A stretch of DNA of 64,000 nucleotides, from positions 4,075,501 to 4,139,500 of the forward strand of contig CM069607.1 of the NCBI GenBank assembly GCA_035771175.1, given 5' to 3'. The position numbers and the translations under genes are program-made. The notes under the pieces are model-generated. The model had not been told where the DNA came from, did not search any database, and worked only from the letters and a program-made list of their open reading frames with translations. Of the stretch, positions 48,181-60,924 are shown in pieces (positions within the stretch are counted from its first letter, which is position 1; each line of letters begins with the position of its first letter). This stretch comes from Paratinospora sagittata (lineage: Eukaryota > Streptophyta > Magnoliopsida > Ranunculales > Menispermaceae).

Positions 48181-51100
48181 TCACGGATGCAGAAGGTATC
48201 CAATTGCGACGCTAACAAGGGCGACCATACACACAAACAGAAAGGGGTAACCCACCTGGACTCTTCTTACCCCATTATTTCTTCTCAACAGAGCCTGCAA
48301 AGGTAAAAATTAATAAGAGATGGGCAATTCTATACTTAACAAAAATAAAAAGAAATGCGGGAATTAGCAAACATTACCAGCTCTTGTTGTAATGTATGCT
48401 TCTCCTCATTGGTTGCACTCCTTTCTACTTTTAGCCTTGAGATGGTGACTTCAGCCTGTGGAAAAACAGTTCTCATTCTGATTATGCTTAGTTCCAAAGA
48501 ACTGCAAGTCTATTTAATTTGTCTGATAGTGCATTTCCCCCAAAACTCATTTGCCTCACTCATACAATTTGTAATATTTATCTATACATTTCAAAGAGCA
48601 CAAAAATGAAATTCATTCAGCAGAACTCAAGATATTTGGCGAAAAAAGAAAAAGAAGGAAAGAAAATATGTAGTCCCACCAAATCAGTAAAACAAATCTT
48701 CATAGATGTATAACTTAAAATTTTGGAACAGACAGACTTACATCACTTAGCTTTGATTCCAATTTCTTCATGTTTGACTTCAACTCCTCCACATCTTTAG
48801 TCAGTTTAGATTCCACATCTTTAGCTAGTTTGGATTCCTCCATATCTCTAGCTAGTTTGAAATCTTCCAAGTATCTATCCTGTTTCAACTCCACGTCTTT
48901 AGCGTGCTTTAAGTCCTCTGAATCACTAGCTGGACTTGAGTCCACATCCTTAGCTTCTTTCAAATCTTCTGTATCTTTGGTTGCTTTCAAATCAACATCT
49001 TTGGCAAGTTTCAAATCCTCTGCACCCTTTGCTACCTGCTAAGAAAGACTGATGGTTCTGAGAGTTATCCTAGATTGAAAGGTAAGTTTGAAACTATACA
49101 CAGCATTTTCTATAAAAGAAGATCTGGTGATCTGGTGAATAAGGAATCTGTCTTGGCAACCATAACAAGCAACTTGACTTAAACAAAGTACTACTTCCTA
49201 GCCTAATCAATTACTGAGGAATCACACTTGAAAAACAATACAAAGTTCTAAAGATAGAATAACTTCATAGAGAAGAATATCTGCAAAGCAGAACTAGAGC
49301 TAGCAGAATTGGCTACAGAGAGTTGGAGAAATAGCTGAAGATATAGAGAGAAGGTCGATCCTTAAAGACCCTTGCACTAAAAAGAGATAGGAATAGCATT
49401 AGCACCCAACTCATGATTCATGAATGCATTCCCCGGCATGTTCTTTATCAATGTGCTGGTCACAAAAGGAGCTAAACTACTATAGATGAAAAAATAGCAG
49501 TAAAAAACTCAAAAGGACATTGTTAAGGAAAAGTCAACTACTGTCATTAGAAAGTATTCATATTGGAGTATATTCAAATATTGACTTTAATACAAGACAT
49601 CACTATCATATAACTAAATTGATGGTAATGATCTAACTAAACCCACCTATTTTTGTCTATATATCTGTCTGCTTACCAACTCTTGAACAACTTGTTAGAA
49701 ACAAAATACAGCCAAAAAATACCAGATTTCCCTGATTTTTAGGCCTCGTTAAGTGTTGGGGAAACTGTATCAGGATGCATGTGCAGCTTGTTCGAATCAT
49801 GAACTTGAACAAAAGAGGAAACAAATTTTGGAGACAACTTTTCCAATAGTAATACCAATTTAACAGTACAGTGACTAATATGGGATAACTCCATTCACTA
49901 ACCAAAGAAGAAGAAGAACAACGGGGGCAGGCATTATAGTTAACCATATAAGTTTTAGTGTTATATAAAGTGTCAGACATACAATTTTTGTTTGCTTGTA
50001 TTCAACTACTCAATGCATATGATACATTAATGATTCTTCTCTAACTAAGCAACTGACAAACTCCCTTACCATGTCAGGGGGGAAGTTCTCAACTCCACTT
50101 TGAACTCTCTCTCTTAGTGTTGAAGCTTCAAACTCCGGCTTCAAAGATCCATTAACTGGTGCCAATATAGGAGTATTGGGTGGGCTAACAAAGACCACTT
50201 TCAATTTGTTCTCTTCAATGTATTTGCCACTATCTTTAGCAAACTGCCAAAAAATGAGAAACCATGTCAAGTAGTTGTATTTGTCACTATCTTTAGCAAA
50301 CTGCCAAAAAGTGAGAAACCATGACAAGTAGTTCAAGTCCAACTAAGAAATACCAACAGCCAACTACATACCATGCTAGACGTGATGTCCTCTGCAATTG
50401 TCCCAGCAGTAACAATGGTGCTCTGAATCAAAAACTTATCTTTGCATTGCATTTCAAGTGGAGCTACTCTTTGAGCTTGCATGGTGACTACAAGGGGGGC
50501 AAATACAAGAAATTAATTATGGAAAACACACAAGCACATTGTATTTAAAAACTCTAATTTCTTTGTTCCCAATTCTGGTGTTGCAAGGAAATAGACATGG
50601 TAAAGAAAGATTTTGTAGAATGGTAAGAGGAAGAATAAGTACACATGTAATGATGAGGGCAAGAAAGAAGGTGAGAAAAAGAAAAATCTTCAATTCATTA
50701 ATTAATCTCTGTTCTTCAACTTCGAATTTAAGGTATTTATAACTCACATCTAGACTTCTAACTCAACAGGAAACTCAAATACATCCAAATCTTATTTCAA
50801 ATCCTAAAAATTATAAAATAAAATAAAAATACAGAAGATAAACTAAAATAAATCCTAGTAAATCTAAAATCCCAAATGTCGACAATATATGGAGCAAACA
50901 AGATAATGCATCCTACATCAACGAGTAGATAAGTTCTATTGCATAGGTAACTTCACAACAAAATACGAATATCATTGGATAATTTGCTCGATATAGGTGT
51001 CACTTCTTTTTATAAATAGGGAAGGAAGAAAGAGGACTTTCATGTGTCTTTGTTTGGTTTATTAGATAAGATACAAAAGGTTGATGAGCTAGATTGTCTA

Positions 51101-53990
51101 TGGTAGCCAATGAGTTGCAATGTCATCTTGATTTTTGACTAGTGTACGTATGATATAAACATGTAGATGAGTTACACAATGTCAACTAGATGCTACAAAA
51201 AAAAGAAGCTTTAGGTACAGTATTTTCTAATCATTCAGGTAGACATTAAAGGTGCCAGGAGTTTCTCTTCAAGAAAGAAAATCACAATGAATTGTTGAAA
51301 AGTCATTTCTTACATTCAAGAAAGAATGTTGTGTCATTTTAATAACTTAATATGTATATCTTCCAAGCAAGGAGCTCATGTAGGAAGTTTAACTCAAAAA
51401 CGTATCATTTGGATTACACCATATAAGTCCATCAACTAACAGTCCCAAGTGCATCTCCACTCTAATCACCTAGAGAACGTTTGGTAACTAAGAAAATTCC
51501 CTTGAAAAAATAAAGTTTTCTCAAGAAAATCTTCTCGAGAAAATTTTCTCATGGTTGTTTGATAGGACATGAGAAAATATTCAATTGCATAACCACAACC
51601 TCTTCAAATTTAATTGTGGAGAATTTCCTTATGAGCAAATCTTTTTGCCCGCCATCTTGCCGACTTAACACTAGAAGTTATGATTTTCCCGCTATAATCA
51701 CCAAATTTCTCAAGAAAATCCTCATTTTCTCGGCTAACATACACACCCATAGTTATGAAAGCAATCCTATTGTTTTTCAATAACCAACAATATTAATAAA
51801 AGGAAAAAAAAATACTGTTGACCTTCACCCTACTACCCAATAAGTTTTACATAGGAATTTTACACAAGCATTTGAAATCTCGTGTCAACCACACTTCTCA
51901 CCTCATTTCATGTGTTCCAAATACATCACAAATTTTGCACTCCAAAATTCTTAGCAAATTCTTAACCATCTATGAAGATTTAATTCAAAACTACTCAAAT
52001 AACATGAAAAATAAACTCAAAGTTGCTTTTGTTTTAGTGAGAACAACAACCCATGAATTTAGAAAGACTTCCATACAACTTACAAGGTAAATCTTTTCAA
52101 CAATAATAAATGTAGGTGAAGTAAATACCTGTGAAATCACAAGTTGACTTAGGTTGAATAATGCCAGTGTTGGGTCGCACACAATACCTCTTTGGAGATG
52201 TAGTTTTAACCTGTCATTAATTGTCCTCAGGAAACAGAGATTTTCACATCACCACAATTAACTAATGGTGCAATGTTATCACAAGGTTCATAAGAATCAT
52301 GCTAAGGAAATAACTTCAAAGAGATGGAGATAGGGAAAACATTAATCTTTTTTTTTGGGGGGGGCTGTGGTGTGTAAAGAAATGAAAGTGAGTCTAACAA
52401 CATAAAAATTGAGATATAGCAGCAAGCAACCTTAAGATTATGTCACAAACCATGCTCTTAGATAAATGGTTGAACAATCAACCTAGTGTTGTCAAGATGT
52501 TGGTTGGGCAACCACTAGTCCATCACCAAGGCAATTTATAACCAAATCGCCTAGGCACCATATAAGTTAGGCAATGGGGCTCCTTGAAATTGTTTTAAAA
52601 GTGTTAGGGTGTTGATGTAAATATAATTGAAACCCTCACACCCCAATCTTGACTTCAATCCTCCATCTTCATTCTTGATGAACACCCACAAAACTTTGAG
52701 GCATTGTACACTAATGACAATGTCATGCTACACAACAATTATTGCATCAAGCAAAGATGCCGACATCTCATTCTTTATGTCAATTATAAGCCTCTACGAC
52801 ACAAGAGGAGCTTTTTTTAACTTCTTTTTTTCCTCCAATGTTTTAATTATATCGCTTGCTCCAAATATTTTCTTGTTTATCTCAAGCATTAGATCAAACA
52901 CGGCTCTTCAAATTGTTGTCATAATGTTACTTTGGTGCCAAGCGGTTTATATTCTTAATATATTTTTCAATTTTTTTATTTTATGGACGTAAAATTGAAG
53001 ATAATATTTGGAATATACATGTAAACGTAATTATTAGATTCACGTAATTATCAGATTCAGAATTGGGATTTGAATCAATGAATTGTAAGACCCAAGTACA
53101 TTATATGAATCATGCCTAAATCTAAAAATACATAAACAAGTCAATTCCCATAAACATTGAATTTAATTTATAGTTCTGTTAACTAGTCATTTTGCTCCTA
53201 ATTGAAGATCTCAAATTGGAAAATATTTTGAAAGGATCGTCTATTGACTAAGAAGATTATTCATGCCAAAAAAAAAAAAAAAATCAATTCCAAAATTTTC
53301 CAACTTAATCAAATGATTTAATGTTTTTAAACTTAAAGTTAATATTTTATAATTGGTCATTTTCTCAATAAATGTCCCAAGGTATGATAAAGTTGCAAAG
53401 TTTCTTCTCAAACATGGATTGTAAGCAAGAGAAAATTCTCATATGAACATAGCATACGGTAATGAAAAAGATCAATGTAGGACATTAGTGATAGTAGTGA
53501 ATCAGTGATGCAAGTGAAGTGTCACATATGATGGGATAAAGGTGGTAGATAATAAAGCCAAGACTGTCGGATATGATGGATCCCTAGAATATGGTCAATT
53601 AAAAACTAAAAAATTGGTTAAACAGAATCATGTAACAGGCTGTAGGTTGTGAGACCCATATGTTTGGATTCTAACAAAGACCAAAGTAATAATTCTAGAG
53701 GGCTATGCAATAAATACAATATAACCTCAATAAATTAATAACCTCGATTAAATAATATTTTTCCTGTCTCGACCTGGGAACAATTTGGTAAATTAATAAT
53801 TCACTAAATTTATAAGATAATACATTTTAAAAAAAATAAACTAAAACACATAGGTCCCACTTGACATATAAACTAATAATCTCCTTATACATCAAAATTA
53901 TATTATACAAAACTCAATTAGGAGTCCTTTGTAAAATATGACTCCAATGACACTTGTTACCTCTTGAAATTAATCTATAAGAAAGAAGTT

Positions 53991-54029
<39 letters not shown>

Positions 54030-55382
54030 AGAGTCTAAATTGCACCTTGAAAGCAACATACTGATCTGAGTTGTTAACCAGCTGCACTGAGCATGAACTC
54101 TGCTTCTTCAACTCAACTAGAAAGATGACAAACATTTATTTATCAGATTCATTAGCCATCACAATTCATGGAGTAATGAAAGATCTTGCAAAAGACAGAA
54201 CAGAAGATGCAAAATAAGATCATTTACTCACAATCCCCTGTATAAGTAGTACTTATTATCCTAGGCAAAATTTAATCAAGTCATATGCAACCAATTAGAG
54301 GAAATAAAAGAAGCAATATAGGAATAAGAAAAATTCTACTATTGGCCAGGGCCCAATCTATATGACTAACTAGCTAAGTACTTGGGAAGCACTAAATGAT
54401 GTTAGCTACAAAATGCCTGTCGCTATTTCAAGAAGATCAGTGAATCAAAATGCATGATTCACACTTCTATCCCTTGTTGTCCCCCTTCAAGTGGGGGGAG
54501 GCAAAACAAATATTAGTTGTTTCTAGAACATAGCTAGTTGCAGTAGCAGTCTCTTACCATATCCACAGGATAGACAAGCCAAACTATGTTGTATCTTTAA
54601 TACTATGATAACAACTTTTAGCTATATCAATTCTATTATGGGCAAAGATCCTGCAATATCATTCTTGTATTTGCTACTGATTACAGTAGGGACATACAAA
54701 ACGAAAAGTATAGACGTACAGGACCACTGCACTTTAACCAACAAACATTAACCATTGCGTTATATGATAAATTAAAGAGCATGGACCCTGCATTGGGCAC
54801 AATTATATGACTCAATAATCTGCAAACAGGTGGTTAGCTTTTTTTTTTCTTATTATTATACATAGATACCAAAGAAAAAAAAAATAGGTGGATCGCCATT
54901 GTCTTCAGTTTTTGATTGAAATAGGCAATCGGCCTGAATTGTCCAACTGGATAAAAGTACAACTTTTAATTAATCATATCTTATTATAAATAAAATGAGG
55001 GAAAGCCGTCCAAAACAAGAGAAAAGACCACAGACATAAAATGAAACAAACAAACCAGGAACGTGTTCAAGAGTCAATTACATAGCCAAGCGAGTATAAA
55101 TATTCAAACACACAGCATCATTCGGGATTATTCCCTCCACAGTGTCTCTGTTTTACAACATCAGGGTCAAATGAACGTACTAATGAAGCACCAGTTCTTT
55201 GCAGCCAGTAAGCCTCAAATTCCATGTTTTTAGATAACCATTGTTCGCATATTTTCAAAGGAATGGCAACAAAATCAAACACGTTAAAACACTTAAATCC
55301 AGAAAAAAGAAGCAGCACTTTTTGTATACTTACACGTGAACTTGAGTTCACGAGGTTGAATCCCCAAGAGCTCTGGACCCAT
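48181..55382 (-). CDS. VAP27: VAP27-like vesicle-associated protein (VAMP-associated, MSP domain)
   Basis: Eight coding exons on the minus strand: 55382-55334, 54116-54046, 52210-52129, 50487-50372, 50243-50070, 49035-48742, 48455-48378 and 48294-48181; 325 residues. The MSP domain occupies about residues 1-125 (ELKFTFELKKQSSCSVQL, then VKTTSPKRYCVRPNTG, then QAQRVAPLEMQCKDKFLIQS). A linker follows, then a Lys/Asp-rich repeat and coiled-coil segment encoded by one exon (about residues 185-280), a helix (AEVTISRLKVER) and a C-terminal membrane anchor (YPFLFVCMVALVSVAIGYLL). VAP27 proteins are tail-anchored in the ER, bind FFAT-type motifs and tether ER-plasma membrane contact sites to the cytoskeleton and endocytic machinery. 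The linker is longer than in most VAP27 members. The ATG fits the family start (MGPELLGIQPRELKF). Exon 5 has a second acceptor 57 bp upstream, at 50300. Confidence 0.93.
48742..49035 (-). repeat. Coding repeat of about 33 bp in VAP27 exon 6
   Basis: The exon translates to repeated 9-11-residue units of the type EDLKLAKDV (for example DLKLAKDVD, DLKEAKDVD, DLKHAKDVE, ESKLAKDVE), about eight in all, before a coiled-coil end (KSNMKKLESKLSD). All units stay in frame. This looks like internal expansion of a minisatellite inside a linker exon. Confidence 0.85.
50244..50300 (-). repeat. Tandem duplication of the exon 5 splice acceptor in VAP27
   Basis: On the minus strand the 57-bp unit beginning TTTGCTAAAGATAGTG and ending TTTTGGCAG is followed by a second TTTGCTAAAGATAGTG. 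Two equivalent acceptors therefore stand 57 bp (19 codons) apart, both in frame and without an intervening stop. Use of the upstream site adds FAKDSDKYNYLTWFLIFWQ to the protein. The duplication extends on the intron side, so both sites have nearly the same polypyrimidine context. Confidence 0.88.
51470..51790. other. Possible MITE in a VAP27 intron
   Basis: Words typical of MITE ends are present (AACGTTTGGTAACTAAG at 51477-51493 and GTTTTTCAATAACCAAC at 51771-51788) with GAGAAAATTTTCTC-like palindromes between them. Terminal pairing is weak and no target duplication was established. Confidence 0.35.
52490..53010. repeat. hAT-like repeat copy B in a VAP27 intron
   Basis: It starts CTAGTGTTGTCAAG, the same terminal word as the intact element at 14942, and then shares ACTAGTCCATCACC, AAATCGCCTAGG and a GGGGCTCCTTGAAA block with 9165-9640. 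The right terminus was not found. Confidence 0.5.
53993..54027. repeat. (GA)n microsatellite close to the VAP27 exon 2 donor
   Basis: About 16 GA units, (TC)n on the sense strand, begin about 18 bp inside intron 2. Confidence 0.9.
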
Positions 55383-56121
55383 CACCGTTCTTCACAAACA
55401 CCCCAAAACCAAAATCCTCCGAACCTCCAATGGTACTCAAATCTCCCACCTGAAAACTCTTTCAAGTGTAAGTAACTTCATCCAAATATTGCGCTCCAGA
55501 TATCCAAAGAAAGTAAATTCTCCATTCAAAAAGATAAAATAAAATTACTAACAGAAAACATCCAATCAGAATCAAAATCATTGACCTTAAAAGAAAAGAA
55601 AAAGAAATGATGGAGATCACCACTTTAGAAGACAGAAAGTCCATCCAGTGAAAAAAGAAAAAAAAAAAAAAGGTGGTACAATACAATAACAAGTCAAAAC
55701 GTTGAACTCAGCAGCAGCTCAAAAACTTTACTCAAAAAAACACCAAACTCGAATCACACTGATACACCACCAGTAAAAACCACCAGATCACAACCAGATC
55801 GTAGAACAGAAACAAAACAACCAAGATCAAAATCGAAGAACCACACAACAAGATCATCATCAAAACAATATAATATAACAAATCAATACCTCAGAAGACA
55901 AAGAATCACCAATCGAGCATAGAAACAGCGATAAATCCAAGAACAAGCGAAGCGGATTGTGATTGAGAATTTTGAGATGGATGAGGATTAAATAACGCCG
56001 ATCGTGAAGATTCGTTTCGAAATTTTTTAATTGGAATTGTGAAGAAAACGTAACAGGCTTTGTTGAATGAATCTAAAGAGAGTGAGAGAACAAAAGAGGA
56101 AGATGAGAAACCCTAGAAATT

Positions 56122-56171
<50 letters not shown>

Positions 56172-56200
56172 TGGGGTTTCTGGTGGGTTTGGTGGTCTGA
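55383..56200 (-). promoter_or_regulatory. VAP27 leader with 5'UTR intron, telo-box and (GA)n tract
   Basis: A likely leader intron occupies 55889-55450 (minus-strand donor GTATTG after CTGAG, acceptor TTTTCAG). Upstream lie a telo-box (AAACCCTAG on the plus strand, 56108-56116) and a (GA)n tract at 56124-56167, a CT-rich initiator-type context on the sense strand. An ACGTG-containing site (CCCACGTGCC) is at about 56417-56426. The transcription start is not fixed. Confidence 0.6.
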
Positions 56201-56426
56201 AACAGCAGAGTTTGTGTGTGTGAAGAAGTGAAAGCAAAGTTATGGAGAGAAGAGAGGGAAGAGTGAGTTAGTTGTGCAGTTAGTGTGTGTGGTAGTGTGG
56301 GCGGTTGTACCAGACGACGTGTTGCATTGCAGTCAAGCTGGTTGGTCATATTATCCGGCTTGGCTCGGCTCGGCTCGGCTAATCGTGCCATACTAGCATG
56401 ATTTGACGACACTTCCCACGTGCCAC

Positions 56427-57340
56427 TATCTTTTTTTGTTTGTTTTTAATATAAACTTTTGGATTCTAATGTTAGACCACAAAGAGTTTTTAGACGTTTA
56501 CACCAACATTAAATTTAAAAAATAAAAATGAGCAAAATGTCGGTTTTCTTTATATTGTATGGATAGTATGCATTTTTAAAGCGGGTATAGGAAGTGTCGC
56601 CAGATATTCCACTCATCCCTACCTATAACATTAAAAAATAGAGCAAATAAATTTTGAAGGGCAAATAGTAGGATTGTCGTCCATTCGATTTGAATCGGTT
56701 TAAACCCCAAATCATAAATCAAACCGATGAACATCGATTTTGTTTTTTGTAAACCGAAACCGAATCGATTATATCCCTTAAACCGAACTAATTTGATTTG
56801 GTTTGCATTGATCAGTTTATATTTTTTAAAATTAAAAGAAATATATTATAAATAATATAACATAATAATGTAATGTTACAAAAAAAAAAAAAACTATTTC
56901 ATCAACATATGTATCAATATATCATGTTGTATCGATACTCATATAGAAATATTTTACATAATATAATAACAACATCAAATGATAATTTCAAAGTTCAAAA
57001 TTTACATCAAAATAGTTATTATCTAACATATATGTAACAATAGTATTAGTTTTTATCATAAAGATAAAAAATAATCAATTTACATCTCATTTCTTAAACA
57101 TAATTAAATAAGATATCAAAAAAACTATCTAATCTATCTGAATCGGTTCGATTCGATTTATGATCCACAAATTGAACCCAACCAATTAAAGCCCCTAAAC
57201 TGAATCGAACCAAACTGAACGCACCGGTTCGGTTAGGTTCTATTGTTTAAACCAATCCATTAACACCCTTAAAAAATAATTAAGGATATTTATGTGAAAT
57301 CCTTTGGACAACTTGTGATTTAGTCTTAATATATATAATA
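56427..57340. other. Intergenic AT-rich DNA, nothing recognised
   Basis: Two blocks rich in AACCGAAC/GGTTCGGTT words (56690-56820 and 57135-57260) resemble each other and may be inverted parts of one degenerate repeat. No gene is supported. Confidence 0.4.
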
Positions 57341-57344
57341 AACA

Positions 57345-57620
57345 GAACCAATGAGTGGTGAGTATTGGCTCAATGGGTACTCAAGTTGCGAAATCTAACC
57401 TTATGAGGAAGAGATTGCGAGTTCGAACTTGGGAGAGGCCCCTGGACTGTGCAGTGTTCTGCATAGGGAAAGGACAAAGGTCGTTGGGTGCGTTCAGTGT
57501 TCTGTAGACCCCAATGAAGACAATACTGTGGATATATAATGGCTAGGCGTTCTCCACTGCGGTGGTGCGTCCGCACCTGGGTAGGGGGCACGCTGTGCAA
57601 CTCAGGGTGTGACAAGTTTA
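57345..57620 (+). mobile_element. tRNA-derived SINE-like element
   Basis: A box-A-like TGGCTCAATGGGTA at 57367-57380 and a box B GCGAGTTCGAACTTGG at 57418-57433 are spaced like a tRNA and are followed by a GC-rich body. No poly(A) and no clear target duplication were found, so the borders are approximate. Confidence 0.5.
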
Positions 57621-60451
57621 GTGGAAAATACTAAGTTCCAAGATCGTCCTTATATAAAAGTTTTAATGTTTGATTTTTGGATACACTCTAGTTGAAAGAG
57701 GTATACTATTCCGCTCTCGCATCAAACGAGGACTGGTCTGATAGTCAAAGGGTGTTGAAATATTTCATGGAAAAAAGAAAAAAAAAATGATGGATCACTT
57801 ATATATAATTTATTTTGAGGTTATTTTTCTAGATTTTTATTGTCTAAGGTATTTGGATCTTTTGATTTAATAACCATGAATAATCAAATGGTAAACAGTA
57901 GTTAATATGGCTTAATGCAATAAAGTGTTAGTGAAGTATTTTATTAAAAAAAAATAGTATCTTATATGAAAGTACTTGTGGTTATAAAGAATAAACATAA
58001 AATGTCTTTTATAGGCTTAATGTCCAATGATTTAGGAGATAAAACAATAAATAAATAAAATTTAAAGACCTATTTTCTATATTTGTATTTGCTTGGTTTT
58101 AAACGCTATGAGCATTTTATATTTTTATTACTTGACTATACGAATTTAATCAAGATATATATTGTAAAATTAACTTCTGATTTTTTTAAAGGGTAAAATT
58201 AACTTCATAAAATACAAAAAATGAAATTAATTATCAATTTGTCAAAATTAAATTAAAAATATCGCGTGCCAGTGGCCTGTACATCCGACGGGTGGAGTTA
58301 CTTTCGGACAGCTGTTATTATTGCGGTACGATTTCGTCACGCTTCTCGAGGAATCAGTGGTAGGGTGAGAAATTTGAAAATGGGTCGGTGCTCATGGCGC
58401 GTTCTTTGTTCATGGCTCGAGTGGCTCGAGTGCCTCGAGTGCCTCGTGGCGCTTTGTTTCATTTCAATTAGACTCAAATCATTTTACGGAAGTATCAGAT
58501 ATCATTTTTCCAATAAATGCTCTGTACTTGCTTTATAGTTGCAAATAATGAAATTAAATATAATTACTCACACAGTATGAGTAATGCCGTGCTAATAATA
58601 CTTTTATGTGACTGTCAAAAGATGATATTTTATTAGTAGATATTCAATTAGAATGAAGGGGTAAAGAATGGTCTAAAAATATAAAAGTCAGTCAAGATTA
58701 AATTATAAATTTGTCTTTAATAACACTGAAGCAATTTTTTTGATAAAAATAAGAAAAACTAGTCTACCAAATATGGACATTATCTATATAATATCTATAA
58801 TACAAATTAAAAAAATACTTGACGTGTTTATTTTATACTTTCTTTTCTATGGATATGATCCAAACTAATTTTATTAGATCAGATCTTTTGAACCATAATC
58901 TTAATATTGTCTTATTTTATTATAATTTCCTAAGTTTAATTATTATATTTTGCCTTTTGTCGTGAGTTGAACAAATTTATATTATTTATAAAATTAATAT
59001 TTTTAATAATGATACGTCACTTTTGCTAAAAATATCAAAACTATCTATTATTTATTAATGTTCAACTAAAAATTATATTTTAACTTAAAAAGTCATACCA
59101 AATACCAAGTTTTCTAAAAAATTGGCCATATTTTCCCAATCGACATTCTCTAAATTTAAGTCAAAAATAATTCAAAAAGTTGCCACGTGCCCAATTTTTC
59201 TTTAAAATTTCAATTCTTTTAATTTAATATAACTAAACTTTTATAAATTTTAGGGCATTAAGAAAACTTATTTAAAATGAAATATATGAAAAAAAATACA
59301 ATAAACTTATTTAAAACACGGGCAATGCAAGTACCCTTGACTCGTGAAAAATAATGGCTTTTTATTAAAAGTAATTTCAATATTTACACGTTTAATCGAA
59401 TAATTTCCATTATAATACTGGCCGAAATGGCGAAATTACGGTATAGAATTAGATTCATTTAATAGAACCTAACAACCTAATTTTCCGGAAATAAAGCATT
59501 TTATCGACAGAGGCACAGATAAAGGTACCTTTCACATTAAACTTACGTGCAAGAATCGAAAAAGACATTTATCTTTTTTTGGTTGGGGCCCATTGATTGC
59601 GATACATGTGGCATTTTGGAAATCGTTTCCACATAGGTGTCTCCTTTATCTTTACGTCTTAGAAATTAATTAGCATATTTAGGTATCATAAATTAAGATG
59701 AGCTGTACATGTTAATTATCAGAAAAACCTTTTTATTAAAAATTTAAATATTTATTTGATTTGAAAAGCAGCAAAAATTTGACTATAAAAGCATTATGTT
59801 TTTTTTTTAAAAAAAATTCTGACACAATATTAGAAGATGTTGATAAAAAAAAATTGTGACCATTCTAATAACTAAAAAAGGTGAACACAAAGACAATAAA
59901 TATAAAGAGTCCGAATGAGGACCATGCAAACTAACTATCATGATTTCACTCTTATTTTATTAGGGAGATAAAACTCTTACTTATTTACAAAATAATGGAC
60001 TCTTCGATTTCGAGTGAAAAGTTAAGGATACATACCAATAGAACTAGCCAACATTTGTAAAACATTGTGTTCTTATATTATCCTTATTTGGTATAGCTCC
60101 TGTTTATAATTTATAACAGGAGCAAAAATAATTATTAAATAAGTTCACGCCCGTAAAGAAGATAATGATGGCCTATTTGGTAAATTATTTAAGAAGGTTT
60201 TTTGTGATACTAAACATATTGGGTAAAATATTTAAAAAGTGTTTTACTTCTTGAAATGATATATTTTTTCTACCAATAACAATACTTAAACATAGTAATT
60301 TTATTAATGGTATACATCATCAATAAATAACATTTCATAAGCAAAGTTGAAAAAATTGCTATCAATAAAGCATTTTTAGCCTATTTTTTAAACACAAATT
60401 TAAGTTGATAAGCCAGTGTTAAACTTAACAAACAAGTCAAAACACAATTTT
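57621..60451. other. Intergenic DNA without recognised genes
   Basis: Mostly AT-rich. A GC-rich island at 58261-58455 contains a CTCGAGTGG/CTCGAGTGC tandem (58414-58446) and an open frame of 90 codons with no recognisable domain. Nothing else is supported. Confidence 0.4.
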
Positions 60452-60461
60452 AATAGCTCAA

Positions 60462-60914
60462 TGTTGATGCTGCTTGTGATAAAAGCAACCGTGTAATTAG
60501 GATTCGAATGGTAATCAAAGATGATCAGGGTGAAGTAATGGTTGCCGCCGCGAAGAAGGTTAATTCATGGACGTCTGTAGATATAACTGAGAGCATTGCA
60601 TTACGAGAAGGTTTGCAGTTGGCAGTAGATTCGTGGTGCTTACCTCTTCGGGCATCATAGAATTCTATTTTAGTGATAAATCTGGCCAATGCCAAATCCT
60701 CTTCCTGACTAAAAATAAACTCTATCATTCAAGATGTTAATTACTTGGCCCAAGAATGCCGATTCTCCCATATTTCTAGATTGTGTAATTCAGTTGCGCA
60801 TTTATTTGCTAAATTTGGCTTATCTATTCATGACTATGTATGGATATTGTACATCCTTCCTCTATTTAATTGAATCCATCCATCTTTTCCCTCAAAAAAT
60901 AAAAATAAAAATTC
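60462..60914 (+). mobile_element. 5'-truncated L1 LINE with RNase H relic and target duplication
   Basis: AATAGCTCAA is present at 60452-60461 and 60915-60924. The interior encodes the LINE RNase H-like domain with breaks: MVIKDDQGEVMVAAAKKV, ESIALREGLQLAVDSW, QDVNYLAQECRFSHISR and AHLFAKFGLS. The 3'UTR ends in an A-rich tail (about 60894-60910). The copy carries only the last about 450 bp and has an in-frame stop. Confidence 0.85.
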
Positions 60915-60924
60915 AATAGCTCAA

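Noticed and set aside
53914..54135. Open frame with a SLSLSLSL tail overlapping VAP27 exon 2
   Set aside because: Only its middle is exon. The Ser-Leu tail is translation of the (GA)n microsatellite beyond the splice donor.
56113..56412. 99-codon frame on the minus strand with Ser-Leu repeats
   Set aside because: It lies in the VAP27 leader and promoter, its end is (GA)n translated, and no domain is seen.
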